Assembly (NCBI RefSeq): GCF_900104175.1
Contig: NZ_FNIX01000004.1
Location: forward strand, 1 to 64,000
Direction of reading: 5' to 3'
Length of the DNA: 64,000 nucleotides
Source of the DNA: Lentzea jiangxiensis
Lineage (GTDB): Bacteria > Actinomycetota > Actinomycetes > Mycobacteriales > Pseudonocardiaceae
Shown: piece after piece, positions 35,524-43,830 of the stretch
Position numbering within the stretch: the stretch's first letter is position 1
How the letters are laid out: each line of letters starts with the position of its first letter
The notes under the pieces: generated by a model
Database searches by the model: none
What the model was told of the DNA's origin: nothing
What the model saw: the letters and a program-made list of their open reading frames with translations, nothing else
Translations under genes and position numbers: made by a program

Positions 35524-36753
35524 ATGGCGAGTAAGGCACGCGCCAACGGTGAGGGCTCGATCTACCCGCACCGCAACGGGTTCGCCGCGTACGTGTGGGT
35601 CACCACGCCATCCGGCGAGAAGAAGCGCAAGTACGTCTACGGCCCGACGCGGGAGGACGTCCACGACAAGTGGATCAAGCTTCACCAGGCGGCCAAGAAC
35701 GGTCCGGTGGCGACCTCGGTCCCTCGCCTGCGGGAGTACCTGCACTACTGGCTGAACGACGTGATCAAGCCCAACCGGGCACCGCTCACGTACGTCAACT
35801 ACGAGCTGTTCGTGCGGCTCTACGTCAACCCGACGCTGGGCAACGAGCGCCTAGACAAGCTCAAGCTGCGTGACGTCCAGAAGTGGATTAACGCCATCCC
35901 CACCGTGTGCCAGTGCTGCGCCCAGGGCAAGGACGAACGCCGGGACCAGAAGCGCCGGCGGTGCTGCGCCCTGGGGGCTCGCTCCTGCTGTGGCGAAGCT
36001 CCCTCGTCAAGGACCGTCGCCGACATCCGAGCGTGCCTCCGGTCGGCCCTCAATCACGCGATCCGGGAGGAGCTCATCACCCGCAACGTCGCGGAGCTGG
36101 TCACACTGCCGAAGGTCCGCAAGCGGAAGCGCAAGGCCTGGACCAGCGATGAGGCTCGAGCGTTCCTGGAGTCGGCGCGTGACGGCCGTGACGCCATGTA
36201 CGCGGGGTACGTCCTCGCCGTCGTCCTCGGCCTGCGCAAGGGTGAGATCCTCGGCCTGACCTGGGGTGCGCTCGACTTCGTCAATGGCGAACTGGCCGTC
36301 AGTCACCAGCTCCAGCGGGCCAGCGGCGAACTGCTGCATCGCGAGACGAAGACGGACGCCTCGGACGACACACTGCCGCTGCCGCCCATAGTCGTTGCCG
36401 CTCTTGAGCAGCGCAGGCGGGAACAGCTCGCCGACCGCAAGGCTGCTGACATCGCCTGGCACAAGTCCGACCTGGTGTTCACCACGAAGTACGGGCTGCC
36501 GATCGACCCTCGGAACTTCAACCGGTCCTGGGATAACCGCGTCGTCCGCTCTGGTGTTCGCAAGATCACTGTCCACGACGGACGGCGCTCCTGCGGGACG
36601 CTGTTGGTCGACCTCGACGTCCACCCGCGCGTGATCATGCGCATCCTGAGGCACGCTCAGTTCTCGGTGACGATGGAGATCTACTCGCAGGCATCGTCAC
36701 AGAAGACGCGGGACGCGCTCAAGCGCCTCGGCGAGAGCCTCGACCACGTCTAG
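35524..36753 (+). CDS. int: Site-specific tyrosine integrase
   Basis: 409 residues. Arm-binding N-terminus (GEGSIYPHRNGFAAYVWVT), core-binding domain, and catalytic domain with Arg238 (LGLRKGEILGL), Lys276 (ETKTDASDDTLPLP), His351/Arg354 (HDGRRSCGTLL), His377 (RHAQF) and nucleophile Tyr387 (EIYSQAS). A Cys-rich insert, residues 129-157 (eight Cys), interrupts the core-binding region and may bind zinc. It lies 75 bp from the tRNA-Ala att repeat, the expected order int-attP. ATG 35524 chosen for the family N-terminus. Confidence 0.93.
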   Translation: MASKARANGEGSIYPHRNGFAAYVWVTTPSGEKKRKYVYGPTREDVHDKWIKLHQAAKNGPVATSVPRLREYLHYWLNDVIKPNRAPLTYVNYELFVRLYVNPTLGNERLDKLKLRDVQKWINAIPTVCQCCAQGKDERRDQKRRRCCALGARSCCGEAPSSRTVADIRACLRSALNHAIREELITRNVAELVTLPKVRKRKRKAWTSDEARAFLESARDGRDAMYAGYVLAVVLGLRKGEILGLTWGALDFVNGELAVSHQLQRASGELLHRETKTDASDDTLPLPPIVVAALEQRRREQLADRKAADIAWHKSDLVFTTKYGLPIDPRNFNRSWDNRVVRSGVRKITVHDGRRSCGTLLVDLDVHPRVIMRILRHAQFSVTMEIYSQASSQKTRDALKRLGESLDHV

Positions 36754-36756
36754 CAC

Positions 36757-36777
36757 TGCTGTACTTTGCTGCTGTAC
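36757..36777. repeat. Integrase arm-type site candidate, tRNA end
   Basis: 21 bp starting 3 bp after the int stop; matches 30621-30641 at 19 of 21 positions, differing by C-to-T at two equivalent positions. Confidence 0.6.
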
Positions 36778-36787
36778 GGGCAACGCA

Positions 36788-36819
36788 AAAGGCCGCCCAC
36801 TCCAAAGTGGACGGCCTTT
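36788..36819. terminator. Terminator between int and tRNA-Ala
   Basis: AAAGGCCGCCCACT and AGTGGACGGCCTTT pair around CCAA with one mismatch. It can stop int (plus) and tRNA-Ala (minus) transcripts. Near-duplicate of 29604-29637, including the flanks CAACGCA and CTGTGG. Confidence 0.75.
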
Positions 36820-36826
36820 GACGTGC

Positions 36827-36871
36827 TGTGGAGCTGAGGGGAATCGAACCCCTGACCTTCTCGATGCGAAC
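36827..36871. repeat. att direct repeat, tRNA-proximal copy
   Basis: 45 bp identical to 30492-30536. It covers the 3' half of tRNA-Ala from the anticodon loop outward plus two bases. Confidence 0.92.
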
Positions 36872-36901
36872 GAGACGCGCTACCAACTGTGCTACAGCCC
36901 C
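36829..36901 (-). tRNA. tRNA-Ala (anticodon CGC)
   Basis: 73 nt. Acceptor GGGGCTG/CAGCTCC, anticodon stem TCTCG/CGAGA with loop TTCGCAT (anticodon CGC), T arm AGGGG-TTCGATT-CCCCT, discriminator A, no encoded CCA. The D stem GCAC/GCGC has an A12-C23 mismatch. Its 3' half is the integration site of the neighbouring element. Confidence 0.93.
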
Positions 36902-36920
36902 TTGCGGTCTTACGGGGAGA

Positions 36921-36926
36921 ACTATA
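36921..36926 (-). promoter_or_regulatory. tRNA-Ala promoter -10 element
   Basis: TATAGT on the minus strand, about 20 bp upstream of the tRNA 5' end. TGAAAA lies 18 bp further upstream as a weak -35, inside the glpR terminator hairpin. Confidence 0.45.
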
Positions 36927-36934
36927 GCAGTCCC

Positions 36935-36960
36935 GGAGGGGGTGTTTTCACCACCCCCTC

Positions 36961-36961
<1 letters not shown>
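36935..36961 (-). terminator. Terminator of the galU-glp-rimJ-glpR operon
   Basis: GGAGGGGGTG and CACCCCCTCC form a perfect 10-bp stem with a 7-nt loop, touching the glpR stop codon. Confidence 0.75.
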
Positions 36962-37722
<761 letters not shown>

Positions 37723-37876
37723 TCCCCGTCACCTCCCCCGGCCCACGCGTGGTGCTGTCACCACGCTAGTCACAACAGTCACACCTGTGTCGGAGGCACG
37801 CCGCACGCGGTGCGTACGAAAGTGTGGTGTATCACCCACTTTTGGGTGAAGTGATTACGGCGAACGGAAGCAGCTG

Positions 37877-38530
37877 TCAGGGAAGACGGGCCCCTCCACG
37901 TGCGACCAAACGGCGCACAAGACCTTCCGGGGCTTCTTCGACCGTCAGCGCGAAGCAGACGTGGTCACGCCACTGTCCGGCAACATCCAGATAACGCTTG
38001 AAGAGGCCTTCCTCGCGATACCCGGACTTCGTGAGCACACGGATCGAGGCCGCGTTCTCGGGGCGCACGGTCGCTTCGAGGCGGTGCAGGCCCGCACCGC
38101 GGAAGGCGTGGTCGGTGAGCAACGCCACGGCGGCCGTCGCCACGCCGCCGCCCGCCCGGTCCGCAGCCACCCAGTAGCCGATCCACGCGGACAGCAGCGA
38201 GCCGCGCACGATGTTGCCGACGGTGATCTGACCCGCGAGCTCGCCGTCGACGAGGATCATGAACGGCAGCGTGGTGCCGCGCCGGGCCATCGAGCGCAAC
38301 GACGACCACTGGGCGGGCCAGGACAGCGTCGCGTTGCGCTCGTCCCAGCCCTCCTGCGCCGTGGGCTCCCACCGCTCCAGGTAGGCGCGGTCGCGGATGC
38401 GCAGCTTCGACCAGCTCGAGCCGTCGAACAACCGCGGACCGCGCAGCTCAACGGTTCCCGCGCGCACCTGGAGAGGTCCCAGCCGGGCGGGCCAACCGGG
38501 GTGCCTGCCCAGGTCCGCGAAAGCGCTCAT
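37877..38530 (-). CDS. rimJ: GNAT N-acetyltransferase, RimJ/RimL type
   Basis: 217 residues. Core acetyl-CoA region WIGYWVAADRAGGGVATAAVALLTDHAF, then LHRLEATVRPENAASIRVLTKSGY and EEGLFKRYL, the classical ribosomal-protein Nα-acetyltransferase end. ATG 38530 overlaps the upstream glp stop (ATGA). Counterpart of Rv0995. Substrate not proven; the location within the glp operon hints at a divisome or ribosome target. Confidence 0.9.
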   Translation of the reverse strand: MSAFADLGRHPGWPARLGPLQVRAGTVELRGPRLFDGSSWSKLRIRDRAYLERWEPTAQEGWDERNATLSWPAQWSSLRSMARRGTTLPFMILVDGELAGQITVGNIVRGSLLSAWIGYWVAADRAGGGVATAAVALLTDHAFRGAGLHRLEATVRPENAASIRVLTKSGYREEGLFKRYLDVAGQWRDHVCFALTVEEAPEGLVRRLVARGGARLP

Positions 38531-39750
38531 CCACGTTGCGCCAGGAAGCTGACCAGCACCTCTTCGCCGACGGAGACCTCCGTGACGTCCTCGTCGACCA
38601 TGACCAGGCAGTTGGCCTCGGCCAGTGACGCGAGCAGGTGCGACCCGGACGTGCCGAGCGGCTGCACCAGGTACTCGCCGTTGTCGGCGTCGCGCAGCAG
38701 CTGGCCGCGCAGGAAGCCCCGGCGGCCCTTCGTCGACTGCAGCGGGGACAGCAGTCGCGCGGAGACCGCGCGGCGGTACGGGTTCTTCTTGCCCAGCGCC
38801 GCCCTGATCAGCGGCCTGACCAGCACCTCGAACACCACGAGCGCGCTCATCGGGTTCGCGGGCAGCAGGAACGTCGGCACGGCGTCCGGGCCCAGCCGCC
38901 CGAAGCCCTGCGCGGAGCCGGGGTGCATGGCGACGCGGGTGACGTCCATGTCGCCGAGGTCGGCGAGCGCGGCCCTGACCTCGTCCCCGACCGTGCCGCC
39001 GACGCCGCCCGCGATCACGACGATCTCCGACAGCAGCAGCCGGCCCTCGACGACCTCGCGCAGCCGGCGCGGGTCGGCCGGCATGATGCCGACCCGGCTG
39101 ACCTCGGCCCCCGCGTCCCGCGCGGCGGCGGCCAGCGCGTACGAGTTCACGTCGTAGACCTGGCCCTGTCCGGGCGTGCGGTCGACGTCGACGAGCTCCT
39201 CGCCGAGCGAGATGACCGACACGCGCGGACGGGGGTGGACGAGCACCTTGTTGCGCCCGACCGCGGCCAGCAGACCCACCTGAGCGGCACCGATGGACGC
39301 ACCGCGGCGCACGGCGACGTCGCCGGTCTGCACGTCCTCGCCGGTGCGGCGGACGAACCCGGCGGACGGCACGCTGCGGTTGACCGTCACCTTGGCCTGG
39401 TGGCCGTCGGTGTACCCGAGCGGCACGACAGCGTCGGCCAGCGTCGGCAGCGGGGCGCCCGTCGCGATCCGCACCGCTTGGCCGGGCTGCAGCCTGCGCG
39501 GCTGCCGGGAGCCCGCCGGGATCTCGCCGACGACCGGCAGCTGCACGGGACTCGCGTTCGCACCGGACACGTCGACGCTGCGCACCGCGTAACCGTCCAC
39601 GGCGGCCTGGTCGAAGCCGGGCAACGCGCGTTCCGCGACGACCTCCTCGGCGCAGAGCAGGCCCTGCGACTCGGAGATCGCCACTCGCACGGGTGCGGGC
39701 CGCACGGCGGCCGCGATCACCCTGGCGAGCTGCTCGTCCACTGACCTCAT
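38527..39750 (-). CDS. glp: Gephyrin/MoeA-like protein (Glp), divisome-associated
   Basis: 407 residues with the MoeA four-domain plan: GFDQAAVDGYAVRS (domain I/II), IATGAPLPTLADAVVPLG, then VSVISLGEELVDVDRTPGQGQVYDVNSY, a variant GGVGGTVGDEV, FLLPANPMSALVVFEVLVRP and domain IV SGSHLLASLAEAN. Fully catalytic MoeA has SGGVSxGxxD here, so molybdenum insertion activity is doubtful. The operon partner and order fit Corynebacterium Glp, a SepF-binding cell-division protein. No other moco biosynthesis gene is adjacent. Confidence 0.85.
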   Translation of the reverse strand: MRSVDEQLARVIAAAVRPAPVRVAISESQGLLCAEEVVAERALPGFDQAAVDGYAVRSVDVSGANASPVQLPVVGEIPAGSRQPRRLQPGQAVRIATGAPLPTLADAVVPLGYTDGHQAKVTVNRSVPSAGFVRRTGEDVQTGDVAVRRGASIGAAQVGLLAAVGRNKVLVHPRPRVSVISLGEELVDVDRTPGQGQVYDVNSYALAAAARDAGAEVSRVGIMPADPRRLREVVEGRLLLSEIVVIAGGVGGTVGDEVRAALADLGDMDVTRVAMHPGSAQGFGRLGPDAVPTFLLPANPMSALVVFEVLVRPLIRAALGKKNPYRRAVSARLLSPLQSTKGRRGFLRGQLLRDADNGEYLVQPLGTSGSHLLASLAEANCLVMVDEDVTEVSVGEEVLVSFLAQRG

Positions 39751-39768
39751 CTGATTTGGTCCTCGCGC

Positions 39769-40653
39769 TCAGGAGTTGTCGAGGCGTTCCCGCAACCACT
39801 CGCGCAGATCGGGTCCGTACTCCGGGGTGTTGAGTGCGAAGTCAACCGCAGCCCGCAGGAATCCGGCGGGATTGCCGAGGTCGTGTCGCCCGCCGCGGTG
39901 GACGACGACGTGCACGGGGTGCCCCTCGTTGATCAGCAGCGCGATGGCGTCGGTGAGCTGCAACTCGCCACCCGCGCCGGGCGTGATGCGCTTGAGGGCG
40001 TCGAAGATCGCCCGGTCGAGCAGGTACCGGCCGGCCGCGGCGAACGTCGACGGCGCCTCCTCCGGCTTCGGCTTCTCGACCATGCCGACGACCTGCTTGA
40101 CGTCGTCGCTGCCGGTGTCGCGGACGTCGAACACGCCGTAGGCGGAGATCTGCTCGCGCGGGATGTCGAACGCCAGCAGGACGCTGCCGCCCTTCTCCTG
40201 GCGGACCTCGGCCATCTTCTTCAGGGCGCCGGTCGGCAGGATGATGTCGTCGGGCAGCAGCACCGCGACGGCCTCGTCCTCGCCGGACAGGTTGCCCTCG
40301 GCGCAGCCCACGGCGTGGCCGAGGCCGAGCGCCTGGTCCTGGATCGCGGTCTCGGCCTTGATCAGCCGGGGCGCGCGCTGGATCTTCTCGACCAGGTCGG
40401 ACTTGCCGCGCGCGGCGAGGGTCTGCTCCAGTTCGGGGTTCTCGTCGAAGTAGCTCGCGACGGAAGCCTTCTCCGGCGACGTCACGATGACCAGCTTCGT
40501 GGCCCCTGCCTCCGCTGCTTCCCGCGCCACGTACTCGATGGCGGGGGTGTCGACCAGCGGCAGCAGTTCCTTCGGCACGGCTTTGGTCGTGGGGAGGAAA
40601 CGGGTGCCCAGACCGGCCGCGGGCACGATAGCGGTGTGGAAGGCGCTGCTCAT
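39769..40653 (-). CDS. galU: UTP-glucose-1-phosphate uridylyltransferase
   Basis: 294 residues. Nucleotide motif IVPAAGLGTRFLPTTKAVPKELLPL and LLPDDIIL, with sugar-binding residues VGMVEKPKP and GGELQLTDAI. It makes UDP-glucose for cell envelope glycans and the Leloir pathway. It heads the galU-glp-rimJ-glpR operon. ATG 40653 is taken from the family N-terminus (MSSAFHTAIVPAAG); an ATG seven codons upstream is possible. Divergent from the cyclo-ligase with 38 bp between starts. Confidence 0.95.
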   Translation of the reverse strand: MSSAFHTAIVPAAGLGTRFLPTTKAVPKELLPLVDTPAIEYVAREAAEAGATKLVIVTSPEKASVASYFDENPELEQTLAARGKSDLVEKIQRAPRLIKAETAIQDQALGLGHAVGCAEGNLSGEDEAVAVLLPDDIILPTGALKKMAEVRQEKGGSVLLAFDIPREQISAYGVFDVRDTGSDDVKQVVGMVEKPKPEEAPSTFAAAGRYLLDRAIFDALKRITPGAGGELQLTDAIALLINEGHPVHVVVHRGGRHDLGNPAGFLRAAVDFALNTPEYGPDLREWLRERLDNS

Positions 40654-40691
40654 GGGCTGCGATGCTAACGACATACCGAGGGATACCCACC

Positions 40692-41258
40692 ATGACGTCC
40701 GCTCTTCGTGACCGGAAGGCCGCGTTGCGTTCACTGTTGCTGGCCGCGCGCAGGTCGTTGCCCGCCGACGTCCGCGCCGCCGAGGCCGCCGCGCTGGCCG
40801 CCCACGTCGCCGCCCTCGACGTCGCCCCTGGTCAGACGGTGTGCGCGTTCCTGCCGGTCGGATCGGAACCGGGTGACGCCTCGTGGCTCGACGGGCTGCG
40901 GTGCCGGGTGCTGCTGCCGGTCGTCACGGGGGCCTCGCCGCTCGACTGGGCCGAGCACACCGGGGCGGCCGGGCTCGCGCCGGCGGCGTGGGGGCTGCTG
41001 GAGCCGACCGGGACCCGGCTCGGCGCCTCGGCGATCGCCGGAGCGTCGCTCGTGCTCGTGCCCGCGCTGGCCGTGTCGGTGGACGGGGTGCGGCTCGGGA
41101 AGGGGCAGGGGCACTACGACCGCTCGTTGCCGCTGGTCACAGCCCCGCTGGTGGCCGTGGTGAGGGACTGCGAGGTGCTGGACGAGGTGCCCGCGGAGCC
41201 CCACGACGTGCGGATGAACGGCGTGCTGACGCCCTCGGCGGGGCTGCGGTGGCTGTGA
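40692..41258 (+). CDS. 5-formyltetrahydrofolate cyclo-ligase
   Basis: 188 residues. N-terminal RDRKAALRSLLLAARRSL and the signature RLGKGQGHYDRSLP near residue 140 identify the ATP-dependent enzyme that turns 5-formyl-THF into methenyl-THF. Same divergent pairing with galU as Rv0992c/Rv0993. Confidence 0.93.
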   Translation: MTSALRDRKAALRSLLLAARRSLPADVRAAEAAALAAHVAALDVAPGQTVCAFLPVGSEPGDASWLDGLRCRVLLPVVTGASPLDWAEHTGAAGLAPAAWGLLEPTGTRLGASAIAGASLVLVPALAVSVDGVRLGKGQGHYDRSLPLVTAPLVAVVRDCEVLDEVPAEPHDVRMNGVLTPSAGLRWL

Positions 41259-41352
41259 TGTTGACCTGGGGTGTTTGCGCTCCGGGAAGGTGCTGGGCGA
41301 AAATCGTGTTGGCACTCACAACGGTCGAGTGCCAGATCTAGGAGCGAACCCA

Positions 41353-41655
41353 GTGCCTACGTACCAGTACGCCTGCACCGCGTGTGAGCACCGGTTCGAG
41401 GCGGTGCAGTCGTTCAGCGACGCCTCCCTCACCGAGTGCCCGGAGTGCTCGGGCAAGCTGCGCAAGCTCTTCGGAGCCGTCGGTGTCGTGTTCAAGGGCA
41501 GCGGTTTCTACCGCACGGACAGCCGTTCCGGCCCGGCCAAGAGCACGACGCCGTCCTCGACGTCCCCTTCCACGACGTCCTCCTCCACGTCGACCTCGAC
41601 GTCCTCCTCGGACTCGAAGCCCTCGACGAGCGCTCCGGCGGCCGCGGCCTCCTGA
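41353..41655 (+). CDS. FmdB-type zinc-ribbon protein
   Basis: 100 residues. N-terminal zinc ribbon PTYQYACTACEHRFE with a second Cys pair in TECPECSGKLRKLFG, then GVVFKGSGFYRTD, and a 45-residue low-complexity Ser/Thr/Pro tail. GTG 41353 with GGAG 8 nt upstream. Counterpart of Rv0991c, reported as a redox-regulated chaperone (Ruc) that works with the Hsp70 system; that role is by homology of position and fold only. Confidence 0.88.
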   Translation: MPTYQYACTACEHRFEAVQSFSDASLTECPECSGKLRKLFGAVGVVFKGSGFYRTDSRSGPAKSTTPSSTSPSTTSSSTSTSTSSSDSKPSTSAPAAAAS

Positions 41656-41726
41656 AGATCGCGAGTTGTCCACAACTTGCGGCCGAGCCCGTTCGACCTG
41701 CCCCTGACCGCCCTACGGTCAGGGGC

Positions 41727-42281
41727 ATGACCCTTTCCAGCACCGCCGTCGACCGGATCCGCTCCCTGGTACGCCGCCGTCCTCCCGCCGCGTGGCGCCG
41801 CCTGCTGGCTCTGGGGTTGGTGCTCGCAGCCCTGGTGACGGCCTTCTGGCCGGACGTGGGTCATCCCGCCGTGGTCGCCTCACGAGATCTACCCGCCGGG
41901 GCCTCGCTCACGGCCGCGGACGTCCGCGTCGTGCCGCTGGCGGAGCCGTTGCCGGGCTCGTTCACCGGTGCCGACGCCGTGGTGGGCCGCGCGTTGTCGT
42001 CACCGGCGCGGGCGGGGGTCCCGCTGACGGACTTCGACCTCGCCGACGCCGCGGGCGACCAGGCGTCGGTGGCCGTGCGCGTGGCCGACCAAGGCCTCGC
42101 CGGCGTGGTGCGGACCGGCGGCAGGGTCGACGTGGTGTCGGCGTCGGGCGAGGTGCTGGCCGAGAACGCGGCGGTGCGGGAGACGCGCGGACAGGTCGTC
42201 GTGATCACGTTGCCGAGACTTCATGCAACTCGTGTGGCCGCGATGTCACTGGACCACGCATTAGCAGTTACTCTCCGCTGA
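41727..42281 (+). CDS. SAF-domain membrane protein (RcpC/CpaB-like)
   Basis: 184 residues. One transmembrane helix (LLALGLVLAALVTAFWP) after a basic head, then a SAF domain (VVASRDLPAGASLTAADVRVVPL ... GRALSSPARAGVPLTDFDL). SAF proteins of this class are pilus-assembly or flagellar-base-like, but no pilus genes are nearby; the gene belongs to the conserved block before mscL. Stop and mscL start overlap (TGATG). Confidence 0.85.
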   Translation: MTLSSTAVDRIRSLVRRRPPAAWRRLLALGLVLAALVTAFWPDVGHPAVVASRDLPAGASLTAADVRVVPLAEPLPGSFTGADAVVGRALSSPARAGVPLTDFDLADAAGDQASVAVRVADQGLAGVVRTGGRVDVVSASGEVLAENAAVRETRGQVVVITLPRLHATRVAAMSLDHALAVTLR

Positions 42282-42721
42282 TGCTGAAGGGATTCAAAGA
42301 CTTCCTGATGCGCGGGAACGTCGTCGACCTGGCCGTGGCCGTGGTCATCGGCACTGCGTTCACCGCGATCGTCACCGCGTTCACCACGAGCCTCATCAAG
42401 CCGCTCATCGCCTCGCTCGGCAGCGCCGAGACGAAGGGGCTGGGCTTCTACGTCCGCTCCGGCAAGGAGGACACCTACCTCGACTTCAGCAACGTCATCA
42501 ACGCCGCGATCAACTTCCTGATCGTGGCCGCGGTCGTCTACTTCGTCCTGGTGCTGCCGATCAAGAAGATCCAGGAGCGCCGCAGGAGGGGCGAGGAGGC
42601 GGGCCCGTCCGAGCCGACGAGCGTCGAGCTGCTGATCGAGATCCGCGACCTGCTGGCGAACCAGCAGGACAACCAGCCGCAGACCACCGTGGTGCAGGAC
42701 CGCCGCGGCCCCGCGATCTGA
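42281..42721 (+). CDS. mscL: Large-conductance mechanosensitive channel
   Basis: 146 residues. First helix motif MLKGFKDFLMRGNVVDLAVAVVIG with the pore-lining Gly/Ala pattern, second helix NFLIVAAVVYFVLVLPI, and a cytoplasmic helical bundle with charged VELLIEIRDLLANQ. It releases solutes under hypo-osmotic shock. Translationally coupled to the SAF-domain gene. Confidence 0.95.
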   Translation: MLKGFKDFLMRGNVVDLAVAVVIGTAFTAIVTAFTTSLIKPLIASLGSAETKGLGFYVRSGKEDTYLDFSNVINAAINFLIVAAVVYFVLVLPIKKIQERRRRGEEAGPSEPTSVELLIEIRDLLANQQDNQPQTTVVQDRRGPAI

Positions 42722-42745
42722 CCTCCGACCGTCCCCGCCGAGACG

Positions 42746-42785
42746 AAGCGCGCAGCCGCGGCCCGGGCTGCGGTGCCGCGCGCTT
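42746..42785 (+). terminator. mscL terminator
   Basis: Nested hairpin: outer AAGCGCG/CGCGCTT and inner GCAGCC/GGCTGC. It starts 25 bp after the mscL stop. Confidence 0.65.
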
Positions 42786-43155
42786 TGTCCTGGCCCGACC
42801 GGCCGCGGGTTCGTCGAGGTCTCGCCGTGGTCTGGGCCAGGCGCGTTGCCGCGAGGTGTGCGACCCGTGCCGGACGGGCCGCGAGTGGGTGGTGTGCCGC
42901 GATCGCGTGCGCTTGTCCCGCACGACGGCCAGAGGTCGGGCACGAGCCCGTCGAAGGCTTGCCGAGGCGCGAGCGAGGCGCGAGCGAGGCACGTTGCGCG
43001 GCCGCGAGCAGGCGGCGTGCGGCGACCGACAGCCCCAGGCGTCCCACAAGGTCCGGCCAACCGCTCATCAACCGCTGAGGCAGCCCCACAGAGCCGTAGG
43101 CAGCACCCGGCGTCACCGAGTCACAACCAGCCCGGCGCGACCAGCGCGCGGCAGG
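42786..43155. other. Gene-free GC-rich stretch with short tandem repeats
   Basis: All frames are Arg/Ala-rich without recognisable domains. About 2.5 tandem copies of an 11-bp unit (GAGGCGCGAGC) lie near 42964-42992. No RNA motif recognised. Confidence 0.5.
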
Positions 43156-43338
43156 TCAGCCGCCGTGGTGCGGTGGTCTGTTCTCGCGGTACCAGGCTTC
43201 GCGGTCGTCCGCCGAAGCCCCGCCGCCGCGCTCGTCCGACGTCGTCTCCGGCAGCACGTCGCCGAACACCTCGGCCAGCCGGCGACGACGCGCTGCGGCG
43301 TCGTCGTCGGCCGGCTTCGGCGACTCATTCTTCGTCAA
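43156..43338 (-). CDS. Small conserved acidic actinobacterial protein
   Basis: 60 residues: AARRRRLAEVFGDVLPETTSD and a C-terminal DREAWYRENRPPHHGG. This short pattern recurs at the end of such operons in actinomycetes as I recall; function unknown. The TTG at 43338 overlaps the moaB stop by 14 bp, which suggests coupled translation. No membrane segment. Confidence 0.7.
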   Translation of the reverse strand: MTKNESPKPADDDAAARRRRLAEVFGDVLPETTSDERGGGASADDREAWYRENRPPHHGG

Positions 43339-43825
43339 GGCCGCTCAGCTGCTCGATGACGTAGGGCACCAACGCCGACAGCGTCGCCATGCCGTCGCGG
43401 ACCGCGGAGCGCGAGCCCGCGAGGTTCACGACGAGCGTGCTGCCGGAGACGCCGGCGAGGCCGCGCGAGATGCCCGCGTCGACCGCGCCCGCGGCGAGGC
43501 CGGAGGCGCGGAGTGCCTCGGCGATGCCGTGGAGCGGGCGGTCGAGCACGCCCTGCGTGGCGTCGGGGGTGACGTCGCGCGGGGACACGCCGGTGCCGCC
43601 CACGGTGACCACGAGGTCGACGCCGCCGATGACGGCCGTGTTGAGCGCGGCCCGGATGTCGACCACCTCACCCTCGACCGCGACGGTGCCGTCGACGATG
43701 AAGCCCACTTCTTCGAGAAGCTCGGTGACGAGAGGCCCGGAGTTGTCGTCCTGCTCACCGTGCGCCACCCGGTCGTCCACGATCACGACCAAAGCGCGGC
43801 CAAGGCGCTGCGCGCTGCGTTCCAT
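43325..43825 (-). CDS. moaB: MoaB/MogA-family protein
   Basis: 166 residues with the MoCF-binding fold: RALVVIVDDRVAHGEQDDNSGP, DLVVTVGGTGVSPRDVTPDAT, and GSTLVVNLAGSRSAVRDGMATL. Equivalent of Rv0984 (moaB2). It adenylylates or binds molybdopterin in the family, but the isolated location near a two-component system and PepD is the same as in mycobacteria. ATG 43825. Confidence 0.92.
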   Translation of the reverse strand: MERSAQRLGRALVVIVDDRVAHGEQDDNSGPLVTELLEEVGFIVDGTVAVEGEVVDIRAALNTAVIGGVDLVVTVGGTGVSPRDVTPDATQGVLDRPLHGIAEALRASGLAAGAVDAGISRGLAGVSGSTLVVNLAGSRSAVRDGMATLSALVPYVIEQLSGLDEE

Positions 43826-43830
43826 ACCGA

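Larger units (their letters stand above)
30492..36871. mobile_element. 6.4-kb integrative element in tRNA-Ala, Rep/Xis/Int type without transfer genes
   Basis: It is bounded by 45-bp exact direct repeats (30492-30536 and 36827-36871) corresponding to the 3' half of tRNA-Ala up to the anticodon loop. Inside are a tyrosine integrase next to the tRNA, an excisionase, a RepSA-like initiator, an XRE regulator, CutA and a DUF1508 protein. This is the core of actinomycete integrative elements such as pSAM2. No FtsK/SpoIIIE-like Tra protein, Spd or KorA is visible, so it is either mobilisable or decayed. Confidence 0.9.

Noticed and set aside
42964-42992. Possible CRISPR-like repeats
   Set aside because: Only about 2.5 contiguous 11-bp units without spacers; no cas genes or spaced repeats occur in the window.
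42773-43078. 101-codon frame downstream of mscL
   Set aside because: Arg/Ala low complexity across short tandem repeats; no similarity I can recognise.
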